Below, piece after piece: positions 50,439 through 60,406 of a stretch of DNA of 64,000 nucleotides. The position numbers and the translations under genes were made by a program. The notes under the pieces were generated by a model. The model saw only the letters and a list, made by a program, of their open reading frames with translations, was not told the origin of the DNA and made no database searches. The stretch lies in contig NZ_JACIJJ010000006.1 of NCBI RefSeq assembly GCF_014199325.1, positions 62,001 to 126,000 on the forward strand, read 5' to 3'. This stretch comes from Sphingomonas yantingensis (GTDB lineage: Bacteria > Pseudomonadota > Alphaproteobacteria > Sphingomonadales > Sphingomonadaceae). Position 1 is the first letter of the stretch; every line of letters begins with the position of its first letter.

Positions 50439-52276
50439 GCCCGTGACACCGCCTCGGCCGCGATCATTCGCGCCTCGCCCTCCAGCCCGACGCGGGTCAG
50501 CGACGCGACGATGTGGAACAGCGTGGCGGGGGCGACGCCGCGCCAGTCGGGGGTCTGCATGCCGACGGCGGCGAGGAGGACGACGGTTGCCGGCTCGCCG
50601 CGCTCGGCGGCGGTGCGGATCGCGCGGACCCAAGCGTTGTCGGCGTTGATCGGCACGGCGAATGCCTCGGCAAGGCTGGGGATGCTCCCGGCATCGACGC
50701 GGCCGAGGCCGGCGATCCCCGCGAAGAACAACTGCCCGCGCCGGCTGTCGGCGGTGCCGCGATAGCCGTCGACCTCGCCTTGGCTCACCTGCCCGCGCGC
50801 GTCGGGATCGGTGAGCGCGATCAGCGCCCAGGCGTCGCTGCTTGCCTCAACCACGTTTCGCCAGCGCGCGGCGGGGCGGTCGAGCCCGGCGGTCAGCATC
50901 GCTGCGATCAGGTCGCCGGCCGACGCCGCTTGTGCCGCTGCGGGGCGCACGCCCGCGGCGGCGCGGGCGGCGAGGACCATCCGGGCGTAACGCTGGCGCG
51001 GGTCGGCCGCTTCCTTCCAGAGCTGGGTCAGGATCGACACGCGCTCGCCCATGTCGGCGCTGGTATAGGCGGCACGCAGGTCGCGGGCGATCGCCGCGTC
51101 AGAGTTCGAGGTGTCGTCGGCATCCTCGACCTGACCCCACAGGTCGACCATCGCGAGGTTCGAGAGCACGCCCTGCGACGCGGCCCAGTCGGCGGCGCGC
51201 AACCGGGCGGGGGGCGCGATCCCCGCGCCGCGCGCGGCCCAGCCGCGCACCTGCGGGCCGGCGCTTGCCAGCAGCGTATCGGGCACCGCGACGCCCGCGG
51301 CGGTGGCGAGGCCCCAGCGCCATGCCGACAGCCGATCGACGCCGTCCCACTCGATCGTCACCGCGCGGCGCCCCTGCGCGCCGGCGCCCAGGATCTTTTC
51401 GGCGAGCAACAGGTCGATGCCGCTTGCCGCGCGCTGCTTGCGCGCCGCGTCAATCAGCTTGCCCGCGCGCGACGGCTCGCCCGACAGCCCCGCGCACATC
51501 GCCTCCGCCAGCCGCCAGCCCGTGTCGCGGGTGCGCGTCATCGCAAAGGGCTGGAGCGGGCAGAGCATCGCCGGGTCGGCGGTGGCAAGCGCTGCCTGCA
51601 TCGCCACCTGATCGAGCTTGGGCGTGAAGTTCTCGGTATCGACGCCGTTCACGACATCGCGCGCCGCCTGCGCCTCGCCCATCCGCAGGAGCAGCCATGC
51701 GCGCTCCGCGGCGAAGTCGGCGCCGTTCACGCCCGCGGGCGTATCGAGCCGTGAGACGAGCATCCGCCGGAGCGTGATCGACAGCCAGCGCGACGCGATC
51801 GGCGCGTCGAGGCGGCGCATCAGCCCTTCGAGGAAGCGGCCGTCGCTGCGCCCGAACCCGTTCGCAGGGAGCCCGCCCTCCGCCAGTCCGATCGCACCGA
51901 CGCGCGCGACCGAGCGGCGGGCATAGTCGGGCAGGTCGTATTGCAGCAGTTCGGCTGCCGTCAGCGGCGTGGCGGTCGGGGTCGGCGTGGGGCTGGGGGT
52001 GGGCAGGCCGGGGGCAGTGGAAAGGCCTGGGATCGGCTGAACGATCTCACCCGGCCGGCGGATCGGCGGCGCGGTGCCGGCAGGCGGCTGCACCTGCGGC
52101 GTCGGCGCGGTCGGGCGGTCGGCGGGCGGCGGCGGCGACGGATCGCCGAACCCTTCGGGCAGCAGCGATTCGGGCGCGTCGCGATCCTGCGATCGGGATT
52201 GGGACTGCGCGTTGAGCCCCGCGCCGGCACCCGCCAGCGCAATCGCCACGAGCGACGCGGCCCAGCGCCGGCGCAT
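50435..52276 (-). CDS. Exported Pro/Ala-rich protein of unknown function (613 aa)
   Basis: This 613-residue protein has a signal-like N-terminus ([21 protein letters not shown]), then about 110 residues rich in Pro, Thr and Ser including a [12 protein letters not shown] run, and then an alpha-helical region of repeated Ala/Leu/Arg segments that may be a TPR-like solenoid. It has no recognisable catalytic motif and I do not recognise the family. It sits between a 65-residue membrane protein (5-base gap) and xerD (GTGA overlap), so it is in the xerD-accA operon. It is probably a periplasmic scaffold. Confidence 0.75.
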   Translation of the reverse strand: MRRRWAASLVAIALAGAGAGLNAQSQSRSQDRDAPESLLPEGFGDPSPPPPADRPTAPTPQVQPPAGTAPPIRRPGEIVQPIPGLSTAPGLPTPSPTPTPTATPLTAAELLQYDLPDYARRSVARVGAIGLAEGGLPANGFGRSDGRFLEGLMRRLDAPIASRWLSITLRRMLVSRLDTPAGVNGADFAAERAWLLLRMGEAQAARDVVNGVDTENFTPKLDQVAMQAALATADPAMLCPLQPFAMTRTRDTGWRLAEAMCAGLSGEPSRAGKLIDAARKQRAASGIDLLLAEKILGAGAQGRRAVTIEWDGVDRLSAWRWGLATAAGVAVPDTLLASAGPQVRGWAARGAGIAPPARLRAADWAASQGVLSNLAMVDLWGQVEDADDTSNSDAAIARDLRAAYTSADMGERVSILTQLWKEAADPRQRYARMVLAARAAAGVRPAAAQAASAGDLIAAMLTAGLDRPAARWRNVVEASSDAWALIALTDPDARGQVSQGEVDGYRGTADSRRGQLFFAGIAGLGRVDAGSIPSLAEAFAVPINADNAWVRAIRTAAERGEPATVVLLAAVGMQTPDWRGVAPATLFHIVASLTRVGLEGEARMIAAEAVSRA

Positions 52277-52281
52277 CGGCG

Positions 52282-52479
52282 TCAGTTCGCCAGATTCTCG
52301 AGCGCGACGCGCTTTTCGACCGTGACCGGCGGCTTTTCGGTCGCGCTGCCCGACAGGAAGAACAGGCCGCCGACCAGCGCCACGATCACGACGACCAGAA
52401 GAATGAGCGCGCGCGAGCCGCCCGAGCGCGACGAGGACGAGCGGGACAGCGACGAACGGGAAATCGGCGAGCGGGACAC
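52282..52479 (-). CDS. Small single-pass membrane protein (65 aa)
   Basis: This 65-residue protein has an Arg/Ser-rich N-terminus with imperfect ISRSSLSRSSSSRSGG repeats, one membrane segment (ALILLVVVIVALVGGLFFL) and a short outside tail (TEKPPVTVEKRVALENLAN). The start is GTG 52479 with AGGATCC about 10 bases upstream. It precedes the 613-residue gene by 5 bases and is divergent from aroK. A lumenal role or partner of the 613-residue protein is plausible from context. I do not recognise the family. Confidence 0.75.
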   Translation of the reverse strand: MSRSPISRSSLSRSSSSRSGGSRALILLVVVIVALVGGLFFLSGSATEKPPVTVEKRVALENLAN

Positions 52480-52560
52480 GGGAAACAGGATCCTTTCGGG
52501 CGATCGGTCGCCACACGGCTTTTGCCGCAGGCGAAGGGGCGCTGTATAGCCCCCGCGCAA

Positions 52561-53103
52561 ATGCTGCAAACCCACGAGCGCCCCCGCCGAACCGCCTTCG
52601 ACCGACCCATCGTGCTGGTCGGGCTGATGGGCGTGGGCAAGTCGACCGTCGGCCGCCGGCTTGCCGTCCGCCTCGGCCTGCCGTTCGTCGATGCCGACCA
52701 CGAGATCGAGGAAGCGGCGGGGATGACGATCGCCGACATCTTCGAACGCTTCGGCGAACCCTATTTTCGCGATGGCGAGCGGCGGGTGATCGCGCGGCTG
52801 ATCGACGGGCGGCCCAAGGTGATCGCGACCGGCGGCGGCGCGTTCATCAACGACGAGACGCGCGCGCTGATCCTGAACAGCGCAGTGGCGATCTGGCTGG
52901 ATGCGGAGCCGCGCGTGCTTGCCAGCCGGGTCAGCCGGCGCGACACCCGGCCGCTGCTGCGCGGGCGCGATCCACTTCAGGTGCTGACCGACCTCGCCGA
53001 AAAGCGGAACCCCTTTTACGCGCTCGCGCCGATCCATGTGACCAGCTACGACGCCCCGCACGAGGCGACGGTGAACGCGATCCTGGAGAAGATTGAGAAA
53101 TGA
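52561..53103 (+). CDS. aroK: Shikimate kinase
   Basis: This 180-residue kinase has the P-loop VGLMGVGKSTVGRRLA, the shikimate-binding DADHEIE and GGGAF, and the lid region DTRPLLRG. It phosphorylates shikimate at the 3-hydroxyl in aromatic amino-acid synthesis. ATG 52561 (MLQTHERPR) gives a short basic lead before the P-loop. It overlaps aroB by 4 bases (ATGA), the usual aroK-aroB pair. Confidence 0.97.
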   Translation: MLQTHERPRRTAFDRPIVLVGLMGVGKSTVGRRLAVRLGLPFVDADHEIEEAAGMTIADIFERFGEPYFRDGERRVIARLIDGRPKVIATGGGAFINDETRALILNSAVAIWLDAEPRVLASRVSRRDTRPLLRGRDPLQVLTDLAEKRNPFYALAPIHVTSYDAPHEATVNAILEKIEK

Positions 53104-54206
53104 CGAGCGTGCATGTGGCGCTGGGGACGCGCGGCTACGACATCCTGATCGAGGCGGGGGCGCTGGCGCGGGCCGGCGAGCTGCTCGCACCGATCGCCAA
53201 GGGACGCTCGATGCCGATCGTCACCGACGCGAATCTGCGTCCGCAGCTCGATGCGCTGGCCGCGTCGCTGGCCGATGCCGGGATCGCGAGCGAGGCGATC
53301 GTCGTGCCGCCGGGCGAGGGGTCGAAGAGCTGGACGACGCTGGCGCACGTCACCGAACGGCTGCTCGACCTGGGGCTGGAGCGGTCGGATCACGTCATCG
53401 CGCTTGGCGGCGGGGTGATCGGCGACCTCGTCGGGTTTGCCGCGTCGATCATGAAGCGGGGCTGCAAGTTCGTGCAGGTACCGACCAGTCTGCTGGCACA
53501 GGTCGACAGCTCGGTGGGCGGCAAGACCGCGATTAACACGCCCGCCGGCAAGAACCTGGTCGGCGCGTTCCACCAGCCGTCGTTCGTGCTGATCGACCCG
53601 CTGGTCCTCGAAACGCTGCCGCCGCGCCAGCTTCGCGCAGGCTATGCCGAGGTCGTGAAATACGGCCTGATCGACGATGCCGGCTTCTTCGGCTGGTGCG
53701 AGGCGCATGGGGCCTCGCTGCTCGATGGCGATATCGAGGCGCGGGAAGTGGCGATCGCGCATTCGGTTGCGGCCAAGGCGCGCATTGTCGCCGAAGACGA
53801 GCGCGAGACGAGCGGGCGGCGTGCGCTCCTCAACCTCGGCCACACCTTCGGCCACGCGCTGGAGGCCGAGACGGGCTTTTCCGAACGGCTGCTGCATGGC
53901 GAGGCGGTGGCGGCGGGCATGGCGCTCGCCTTCGCCTTCTCGGTGGAGGAGGGGCTTTGCGATCCGGCCGATGCCGATCGGGTGGCCGCGCATCTGAAGG
54001 CGGTGGGGCTGCCGCACGACCTTCTGAGCGCGGGCGTCGATGCGCCGGGCCAGCGGCTGGTCGACCATATGCGTCACGACAAGAAGATGGAGGGCGGCAC
54101 GCTCCCTTTCCTCCTCGCGCGCGGGATCGGGGCGACGTATCTGGATCGCACGGTGTCGCTCGACCGGGTGGCGGCGTTCCTCGACCGTCAACTCGTCGCG
54201 GCATAG
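53100..54206 (+). CDS. aroB: 3-Dehydroquinate synthase
   Basis: This 368-residue NAD- and metal-dependent enzyme cyclises DAHP to 3-dehydroquinate. It has the NAD loop IALGGGVIGDLVGFAAS, the substrate region QVDSSVGGKTAINTPAGKN, and metal-ligand regions in GYAEVVKYGLI, LNLGHTFGHALE and LLHGEAVAAGMALA. Length is standard. ATG 53100 overlaps the aroK stop. Confidence 0.97.
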   Translation: MTSVHVALGTRGYDILIEAGALARAGELLAPIAKGRSMPIVTDANLRPQLDALAASLADAGIASEAIVVPPGEGSKSWTTLAHVTERLLDLGLERSDHVIALGGGVIGDLVGFAASIMKRGCKFVQVPTSLLAQVDSSVGGKTAINTPAGKNLVGAFHQPSFVLIDPLVLETLPPRQLRAGYAEVVKYGLIDDAGFFGWCEAHGASLLDGDIEAREVAIAHSVAAKARIVAEDERETSGRRALLNLGHTFGHALEAETGFSERLLHGEAVAAGMALAFAFSVEEGLCDPADADRVAAHLKAVGLPHDLLSAGVDAPGQRLVDHMRHDKKMEGGTLPFLLARGIGATYLDRTVSLDRVAAFLDRQLVAA

Positions 54207-54302
54207 GGCGCCGACCCCAACGGGACTCTTGCCAGCACGCGGCGCATCATGTTTAGATTCGGACAGGCCGATCCGGTCGACCCGGTTTGAAAAGTCGCCG
54301 AA

Positions 54303-55091
54303 ATGATCCTCGAATGCACCCAGTGCCGTACGCGCTATCTGGTCCCCGACACCGCCATCGGTATCGAGGGCCGCACCGTCCGCTGTGCGAGCTGCAAGCA
54401 TAGCTGGTTCCAGCCGCCGCCGGTGATCGCGGTGAGCCCGCCCGCGCCGAAGCCCGCGGCACCGACGCCGGTCGAGGCGAAGGCGCCTGAGCCGCTGGCT
54501 GCCGATCCCGTGCCCGCGGCGCCGATGCCAGCGCCCACGCCCGTCGCTGCCGCGCCCGTACCGGCCCCCGCCGCGGCCGAACCGGCCAAGGCCTTCACCT
54601 ATGTCGATCCCAATATCGACAATCCGAATTTCAGCCCGTTCGCGCACCGCCCGCCGTTCCAGCCGACGCGAAACCCCGCGCGCCGCTGGACGATGGCCGC
54701 GGCGATCGCGGGCACGTCGATGCTGCTGGGCGCGGGCGCGATCCTCTATACCGGCGCGCCGGGGATCGCCGCACAGCTCGGCTTGCCGCTGCCCGGTGCC
54801 GAATCGCCGCTGCGCTTTACCGAGCGCGCGATCGAGCGGCGCTATCTGTCGAGCGGGAACGAGCTGTTCGTCGTCTCCGGCAAGGTCTCGAACCCCAGTT
54901 CGAGCGCGCAGCCCGTGCCCGACATCCGCGCGGAGCTTCGCGATCCGCAGGGGCGCATCGTCTATAGCTGGACGATCACGCCCGAGATGCGGCGGCTGGC
55001 CCCCAACGGGACGGTCGCGTTCAGCAGCGGCAAGCTCGACGTGCCGGCCAATTCGAAGCAGCTCGACCTGAGCTTCGCCGGCGGGATCTGA
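54303..55091 (+). CDS. MJ0042-type zinc-ribbon membrane protein (DUF3426-like)
   Basis: This 262-residue protein starts with a zinc ribbon ([12 protein letters not shown] and [11 protein letters not shown], two C-x-x-C pairs, the MJ0042 family), then a Pro/Ala linker of about 60 residues with PAP repeats, a membrane segment near residue 138 ([20 protein letters not shown]) and a periplasmic DUF3426-like beta domain ([27 protein letters not shown]). Its role is unknown. It stands alone after aroB. Confidence 0.9.
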   Translation: MILECTQCRTRYLVPDTAIGIEGRTVRCASCKHSWFQPPPVIAVSPPAPKPAAPTPVEAKAPEPLAADPVPAAPMPAPTPVAAAPVPAPAAAEPAKAFTYVDPNIDNPNFSPFAHRPPFQPTRNPARRWTMAAAIAGTSMLLGAGAILYTGAPGIAAQLGLPLPGAESPLRFTERAIERRYLSSGNELFVVSGKVSNPSSSAQPVPDIRAELRDPQGRIVYSWTITPEMRRLAPNGTVAFSSGKLDVPANSKQLDLSFAGGI

Positions 55092-55238
55092 TCTTTCCTA
55101 GCCTCTCCCTTGTCAGGGAGGGGAGTAGGTAGTTCCGACCTCCTGTCTCGCCGCCCCAGCGAAAGCTGGGGCCGCCATCGGCTCCTACGGTGCGCTATCA
55201 GCGGGCGATCGCAGCTTTCGCAGGGATGACGGTGGTGG
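55092..55238. repeat. Terminator-like and palindromic sequences between convergent genes
   Basis: CCTCTCCCTTGTCAGGGAGG (from about 55104) is a hairpin with arms CTCCCT/AGGGAG. Further on, CCCCAGCGAAAGCTGGGG (from about 55154) is another perfect hairpin with arms CCCCAGC/GCTGGGG. They lie between the convergent zinc-ribbon gene and the DsbA-like gene and probably terminate transcription from both sides. No T-run is obvious. Confidence 0.6.
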
Positions 55239-55964
55239 TCAGGCCCGCGCCGCCTTCACCGCGGCCTGCATCGCCTCCAACGACACCGCGCCCGACAGGA
55301 CGCGGTCGCCGACCACCCAGCTCGGCGTCCCCGTCATGCCGAGCTGGCCCGCGGTCTGGAGGTTGCGCGAGATTTCCTGCTCGGCCGCGGGCGTCTTGAC
55401 GAACGCGGCGCCGCGATTGCGGTCGAGGCCGGCACGCGCGATCGCCGCGTCGACCGCCGCCTGGCTGAGCTGGCCGACCGCGAACAGCGTGTCGTGATAG
55501 CGCTTGAACTTGCCCTGCTCGGCCGCGGCAAGGCTCCACTCGGCGGCGACGCGGCTCTCGGCGCTCAGCACCGGCAGCTCGCGAAACACGACGCGGATCT
55601 TCGGGTCGCTCGCCACCAGCTGCTCCAACATCGGCAGCGACTGGCGGCAATAGCCACAGGCATAGTCCATGTACGCGACGACGGTGACGTCGGGGGTCGC
55701 CGATCCCTTCCACGCATCGCCGAACGGGGTGACGATGCCGGCGCGGTTGGCGGCGACGGTCTTGCCCGTTTCGCGGTCGCGCAGCGCCTGCATCGCCTCG
55801 GGGATCATCTCCGGCCGTTCGAGGATCGCGGTGCGCACCGCGTCGGCGCTGACGCCGCCGGTCGGGGCGGGGCGGACGAGCGCGTACACCGTCGCGCCGG
55901 CCAGCGCCGCCAGCAGGAAGGCGAGCCCCAGAACGACCGGGCGGCCGAGCATCCTTGCCATCAT
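55239..55964 (-). CDS. DsbA family thioredoxin-fold oxidoreductase
   Basis: This 241-residue protein has an N-terminal membrane anchor (VVLGLAFLLAALAGATVYALV) and a DsbA-type thioredoxin fold with active site DYACGYCRQSLP (C-x-x-C) and cis-Pro in GMTGTPSWVV. It catalyses disulphide formation or exchange in the periplasm. ATG 55964 overlaps the stop of the M48 peptidase gene (ATGA), which links the peptidase and thiol chemistry as in BepA-associated quality control. Confidence 0.93.
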   Translation of the reverse strand: MMARMLGRPVVLGLAFLLAALAGATVYALVRPAPTGGVSADAVRTAILERPEMIPEAMQALRDRETGKTVAANRAGIVTPFGDAWKGSATPDVTVVAYMDYACGYCRQSLPMLEQLVASDPKIRVVFRELPVLSAESRVAAEWSLAAAEQGKFKRYHDTLFAVGQLSQAAVDAAIARAGLDRNRGAAFVKTPAAEQEISRNLQTAGQLGMTGTPSWVVGDRVLSGAVSLEAMQAAVKAARA

Positions 55965-57316
55965 CGCTGTCGCCGCCTGTTCTTCTTGTCCGCCTCGACC
56001 GCCACCTCGGCGGTCATCTGGATATCCTGCGCGCGGATATAGTCGGGGCTGCCCTGCGGCAACCCGGCGAGCGCGGCGCGCGCCGAATAGAGCGCGCGGG
56101 CATTGTCGCCCGACAGGCTCGCCTGTTCGGCGGCGGCGAGCGCGGTGCGCGGGGCATCGCCCTTGCGCTCGTAGACGGTGCCGAGCTGGTACCAGGCGAA
56201 CGGGTTCTGGTCGTCGCGCCCGACCGCCTGGCGCAGTACCTTTTCCGCCTCGGGCAGGTTGGCCGGATCCTCGGTCGCGACGAGGGCGTGGCCGAAGGTG
56301 GTGGCGATCAGCGGCTGGTAGTTGGTGCGTTCGGTCGCGGTGCGCAGCGCCTTCAGCGCCTCGGCCGGCTTGCCCGATTCGAGGAGGATTTGTCCCTCGA
56401 GCTCGAGGAAATAGGGGTCCTGCGGCGCGGCCCTGACCAGCGCCTCGGCCTCCGCCGCGGCCTGTTCCGGATAGCCCGAGCGGTGATAGGCATAGGCGCG
56501 GGCGTAGCGCGCGGGGATCGTCGTGTCGGTCGCGGGATATTTCCTCAGCGTATCCTTGGGATCGTCGACATAGCCGCGCAGCTTGGCCTGGATTCGCTTG
56601 AAGCGGTCGTCCCACCCCGCCGGGGTCGGCACGCGCCAGCCGGGGCCGTTGGTCAGATCGTTGGTCAGGTTGGCGATGCGCTGGCCCGACAGCGGGTGCG
56701 TCCGGTGATAGGGATTGTTCTGCGGGATCGCGAGGCGGAACTCCTGATTCTGGAGCTTCTTGAAGAACTCGAGCATCCCCTTGCCGCTGATCTTGGCGGT
56801 GTTGAGATAGCGCACGCCCGCGGCGTCGGCGGAGGATTCCTGGTTGCGCGAAAAGGCGAGGACGGTGCCCATCGCCGCCTGCTGCCCCGCCGCGAGGATG
56901 CCCGCGCCCGCCTCGCCCGCGCCGGCCGCCATGGCGGCGACGCCGAGCACGAGGCTGAGGATCGAGATGCCTGTCGCCTGCTTGAACATCTGGCCCGACA
57001 GGGGCGCGTGGCCGCCGGTGACGTGGCCGAGTTCGTGCGCGATGACGCCCTGTACCTGGTTGATGTCGTCGGCCGCGTCGATCAATCCCGAATGGATATA
57101 GACCGCTTGCCCCCCCGCGACGAACGCGTTGATCGAGGGGTCGTTGATAAGGACGATCCTGACGTTGCGCGGGGAAAGCCCCGCCGCCTCGATGATCGGG
57201 CGGGAGGCGTCGTTGAGCAACGCCTCCGTCTCGGCATCGCGCAGGATCGACTGGGCACGGGCGGGTTGCACCGCCACCAGCATCAGGAGCGCGAACAAGG
57301 CATACAGGCGCTTCAT
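55961..57316 (-). CDS. M48 family metallopeptidase with TPR repeats (BepA-like)
   Basis: This 451-residue exported protein has a signal peptide (MKRLYALFALLMLVAVQPARA), the M48 zinc site GVIAHELGHVTGGH (H-E-x-x-H) with SSADAAGVRYL supplying the third ligand region, and a C-terminal run of TPR-like repeats from about residue 270. It resembles BepA/YfgC, which removes misassembled outer-membrane proteins such as LptD. The DsbA-like gene follows with a 4-base overlap. Confidence 0.94.
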   Translation of the reverse strand: MKRLYALFALLMLVAVQPARAQSILRDAETEALLNDASRPIIEAAGLSPRNVRIVLINDPSINAFVAGGQAVYIHSGLIDAADDINQVQGVIAHELGHVTGGHAPLSGQMFKQATGISILSLVLGVAAMAAGAGEAGAGILAAGQQAAMGTVLAFSRNQESSADAAGVRYLNTAKISGKGMLEFFKKLQNQEFRLAIPQNNPYHRTHPLSGQRIANLTNDLTNGPGWRVPTPAGWDDRFKRIQAKLRGYVDDPKDTLRKYPATDTTIPARYARAYAYHRSGYPEQAAAEAEALVRAAPQDPYFLELEGQILLESGKPAEALKALRTATERTNYQPLIATTFGHALVATEDPANLPEAEKVLRQAVGRDDQNPFAWYQLGTVYERKGDAPRTALAAAEQASLSGDNARALYSARAALAGLPQGSPDYIRAQDIQMTAEVAVEADKKNRRRQR

Positions 57317-57378
57317 GGGCGAGGGGTATCGGCGGATTCGGTGCGGGGCGCAACGGGGCGTGCGCTCCGTCCACCTCC

Positions 57379-57466
57379 GTCATCCCGGACTTGATCCGGG
57401 ATCCCGCTTCTTTCTACTTCCAGCGCCGGAGAAGGCAGTGGGACCCCGGATCAAGTCCGGGGTGAC
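57379..57466. repeat. Dispersed palindromic element, full copy
   Basis: This is an 88-bp copy: GTCATCCCGGACTTGATCC at the left, GGATCAAGTCCGGGGTGAC at the right, and ATCCCGCTTC near the centre. It is the best-preserved member of the family in the window. It lies in the gap between the M48 peptidase start and the O-glycosylation ligase, downstream of nothing, so here it cannot serve as a gene terminator. Confidence 0.85.
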
Positions 57467-57561
57467 GAAGGGGCACGCTTAACGCCGCCTCAACGCCTTT
57501 GCCGCTAGGCCATCCTCGATGCGCGTGCGCCTGCCTCTACCCGCGATCGGCTGACCGGCCG

Positions 57562-58902
57562 ATGCGCGATCTATTCTTCGTCGGGTTTCTCGGCGCGCTG
57601 ATGCTGCTGGGATTGAAGCGGCCGTTCCTGCTCGTCCTTGGCTATGTCTATATCGACCTCGTCTCGCCGCAGCGGCTGTCCTATTACCTGCTCTCCAGCG
57701 TCCCCATCTCGCTGATCTTCTTCGCCGCCGCGTTCCTGTCGTGGATCGTCGCGGACCAGAAGGACGGCAGCCGGTTCAGCGTGCGGCAGGGGATCATGCT
57801 CGCGCTGCTCCTCTGGGCCGGCTGGACGATGAAGGACGCCGACTTTCCCATCGAGGCGGCGCAGAAATGGGATTGGGTGTGGAAGACATTGGTCTTCGCG
57901 ATGTTCCTGCCGCTGACGCTGCGCACGCGGCTTCGGATGGAGGCGCTGATCGTCTTCATGAGCCTATCGGCCGGGTGGATCATCATCACCGGCGGCTTGA
58001 AGACCGCGCTGTCGGGTGGCGGCTACGGGACGCTCAACCTCGGCATCGACAACAATGCCGGGCTCTATGAGGGCTCGACGATCGCGACGATCGCGATCGC
58101 GATGATCCCGCTGATCCTGTGGACGATCAAGCACCAGACGATCTTCGAGCAGAAGAAGCTGGTGCGTGCGTTCGGCTATGCGCTCATCTTTGCATGCCTG
58201 CTGATCCCGGTGGGAACGGAGGCGCGCACGGGCCTGATCTGTATCGGCGTGCTCGTGATCCTCAGCCTGCGCGATACCAAGCGGCGGCTGACCTATATCG
58301 CGCTGATCGCCGCCGCGGGCCTCATCGCGGTGCCGTTCCTGCCCAAGAGCTTCACCCAGCGGATGGACACGATCCAGGGCTATCAGGGCGACCAGTCGGC
58401 CTCGACCCGGATCATGGTCTGGAAATGGACCTGGGACTTCGTGCGCGAGCATCCGTCGGGCGGCGGGTTCGCGGCCTATCAGCAGAACGAGTTCACGGTG
58501 ACGACGGTCGACGTGGCGCCCGACGGCACCGTCCGGTCGGCGCGCGTCGTCGACAAGGGGCGCGCGTGGCATTCGAGCTATTTCGAGCTGTTGGGCGAAC
58601 TGGGTTTCCCCGGCTTCGGGCTATGGGTTCTGCTCAACATCGCCGGGCTGATCCGGATGGAGATGCTACGCCGCCGGTTCGCGCGGGCGGGGCCGGAGGA
58701 TCTGTGGATCCGCGATCTCGCCGCCGGACTTCAGGTCGCGCACGCCATCTATCTGGTCGGCTCGCTGTTCCTCGCGCTCGCCTTCCAGTCGTTCTTCTAT
58801 ATGTGGTTCGGGCTCCAGATCGCGCTCGACACCTATGCAAGGAAGCGCGCGGCGGCGGATCAGCCCAAGGGGTTCGTCAGGGCGAAGCCGGCGGCCGCCT
58901 GA
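57562..58902 (+). CDS. Putative O-glycosylation ligase, exosortase A system-associated (Wzy/WaaL-like)
   Basis: This 446-residue polytopic membrane protein has about ten helices and a large periplasmic loop between residues about 285 and 355. It starts MRDLFFVGFLGALMLLGLKRPFL, the pattern of exosortase-A-linked ligases, and contains an Arg-rich PVGTEARTG and DQSASTRIMVWKW and a His in GRAWHSSYFELLGELG, the O-antigen ligase loop region. It probably transfers an oligosaccharide from a lipid carrier. No exosortase or PEP-CTERM gene is nearby. Its 3' end overlaps the leftward ABC gene by 26 bases. Confidence 0.88.
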   Translation: MRDLFFVGFLGALMLLGLKRPFLLVLGYVYIDLVSPQRLSYYLLSSVPISLIFFAAAFLSWIVADQKDGSRFSVRQGIMLALLLWAGWTMKDADFPIEAAQKWDWVWKTLVFAMFLPLTLRTRLRMEALIVFMSLSAGWIIITGGLKTALSGGGYGTLNLGIDNNAGLYEGSTIATIAIAMIPLILWTIKHQTIFEQKKLVRAFGYALIFACLLIPVGTEARTGLICIGVLVILSLRDTKRRLTYIALIAAAGLIAVPFLPKSFTQRMDTIQGYQGDQSASTRIMVWKWTWDFVREHPSGGGFAAYQQNEFTVTTVDVAPDGTVRSARVVDKGRAWHSSYFELLGELGFPGFGLWVLLNIAGLIRMEMLRRRFARAGPEDLWIRDLAAGLQVAHAIYLVGSLFLALAFQSFFYMWFGLQIALDTYARKRAAADQPKGFVRAKPAAA

Positions 58903-60406
58903 GGCGCCCGGCAAGCCAGCGGGCGGCGGCTTCCGGGCTCTGCTTGTCGGTGTCGCGATCGACCTGAAGATTGGCTTCGCGCATCGTTTCCACCGGGATT
59001 GCGCCGATCAACGGGCGGAGCGCGGCGGCGAACTTCGCGTCGCCCGCGCGGGCAGGCGAAAGCAGCAGCACCGCGTCATAGCCGGGCAGCGCGCCCTTCG
59101 GGTCGGCGAGCACCGTCAGCCGGTCCGCCGCGATCCGCCCATCGGAAGAAAAAGCGGGGATCACGTCCGCCCGGCCGCTCGACAACGCGCGGTACATGAA
59201 AGTCGGGTGATAGGCATTGGCGGCGGCAAAGCGCAGGCCATAGGCGTCGCGGACCGACCGCCATTCGGGCCGCTCCAGAAACTCGACATCGGTGCCCAGC
59301 CGAAGCCGCGGCGCGGCGCGAGCGAGGTCGGCGATGCTGGCGATGCCGAGCACCCGCGCCCGGTCGCCGCGCATCGCAAAGGCATAGGCATTCTCGAACC
59401 CCAGGCTGCCGAGCAGGCGGACGCCGTGTTCGCGGCGCGCCCAATCGGTGACGCCCCGCACGATCGCCGCGCGCGGGGGCACGTCCTTGCGCTGCATCTG
59501 GTTGGTCCAGAGCGTGCCGGAATAATCGACGTAAACATCGATATCCCCGCTTGCCAGCGCCTCGAACGCCACCGCCGAGCCCAGGCCCTCGCGATATCGC
59601 ACGCGGTAGCCCGCGGCATCGAGCCGGTCGCCGATCAGCTTGGCGAGGATATATTGCTCCGAGAACCCTTTGGCCCCGACCGTGACCGTGCCCGCGCCGC
59701 CCGCGGCCCAGAGCGGGGCGAGCGCCAGCGCGATCCCGGCCACTAGCGCGACGATCGCGCCGCGCACCTGCCACCGGCGGCGTTTCGCCAGGCCATGCTC
59801 GACCGCCGCGAGGATCAGGTCCACCGCCATCGCGAGGCCCGCCGCGGCGATGCAGCCGACGAGGACGAGGCTCCAGTTCTGTGTCTGAAGCCCTGCGAAG
59901 ATCAGGTCGCCAAGGCTCGCCGCCCCCACCGTGGTCGACAGCGTCGCCGCGCCGATCGTCCACACCGCCGCGGTGCGGATGCCCGCCATCACGATCGGCG
60001 CGACGAGCGGCGCCTCGACCAGCCGCAGCCGCTGCGCGCGTGTCATGCCCACCCCGTCCGCCGCCTCGATCACCGCGGGATCGAGGCCGGTGAGGCCGGT
60101 GACGCCGTTGCGCAGGATTGGCAGCACCGCATAGAGTGTGAGCGCCAGCAGCGCGGGGAGGAAGCCGAGCGCGGGCAGCGCGCCGCCGGTTGCCAGCAAG
60201 AGCGGATAGAAAAGCGCCAGCAGCGCCAGCGCCGGGATCGTCTGCACGAGGCTGGCGAGCCCCAGCGCCACCCGCGCCACCGCCGGATGTCGCGCCGACC
60301 AGACCGCCAGCGGCAGCGCGATGACGATGCCGAGCGCCAGCGCGCTCAGCGACAGCAGGACATGCGCGGAAAGCAGGTCGGGGATGCGGGTGAAGGCGTC
60401 GCTCAT
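58877..60406 (-). CDS. Osmoprotectant-type ABC permease fused to substrate-binding domain
   Basis: This 509-residue fusion has a binding-protein-dependent permease (residues about 1-205) and, after another helix near 218-238, a periplasmic binding domain of the OpuAC/OsmF type (TVTVGAKGFSEQYILAKLIGD, then DIDVYVDYSGTLW). The permease has PLVAPIVMAGIRTAAVWTIGAATL as its coupling region. The target is probably a glycine-betaine- or choline-like compound. It is coupled to the ATPase gene by ATGA. No separate second permease is present. Confidence 0.93.
   Translation of the reverse strand: MSDAFTRIPDLLSAHVLLSLSALALGIVIALPLAVWSARHPAVARVALGLASLVQTIPALALLALFYPLLLATGGALPALGFLPALLALTLYAVLPILRNGVTGLTGLDPAVIEAADGVGMTRAQRLRLVEAPLVAPIVMAGIRTAAVWTIGAATLSTTVGAASLGDLIFAGLQTQNWSLVLVGCIAAAGLAMAVDLILAAVEHGLAKRRRWQVRGAIVALVAGIALALAPLWAAGGAGTVTVGAKGFSEQYILAKLIGDRLDAAGYRVRYREGLGSAVAFEALASGDIDVYVDYSGTLWTNQMQRKDVPPRAAIVRGVTDWARREHGVRLLGSLGFENAYAFAMRGDRARVLGIASIADLARAAPRLRLGTDVEFLERPEWRSVRDAYGLRFAAANAYHPTFMYRALSSGRADVIPAFSSDGRIAADRLTVLADPKGALPGYDAVLLLSPARAGDAKFAAALRPLIGAIPVETMREANLQVDRDTDKQSPEAAARWLAGRLRRPPASP

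Noticed and set aside
53046..54647. A 533-residue leftward frame opposite aroB and the zinc-ribbon gene
   Set aside because: It spans two unrelated genes, has a biased RDHR-rich composition and no start signal.
55955..57394. A 479-residue rightward frame opposite the M48 peptidase
   Set aside because: The peptidase has H-E-x-x-H, a signal peptide and TPR repeats. The opposite frame lacks any motif.
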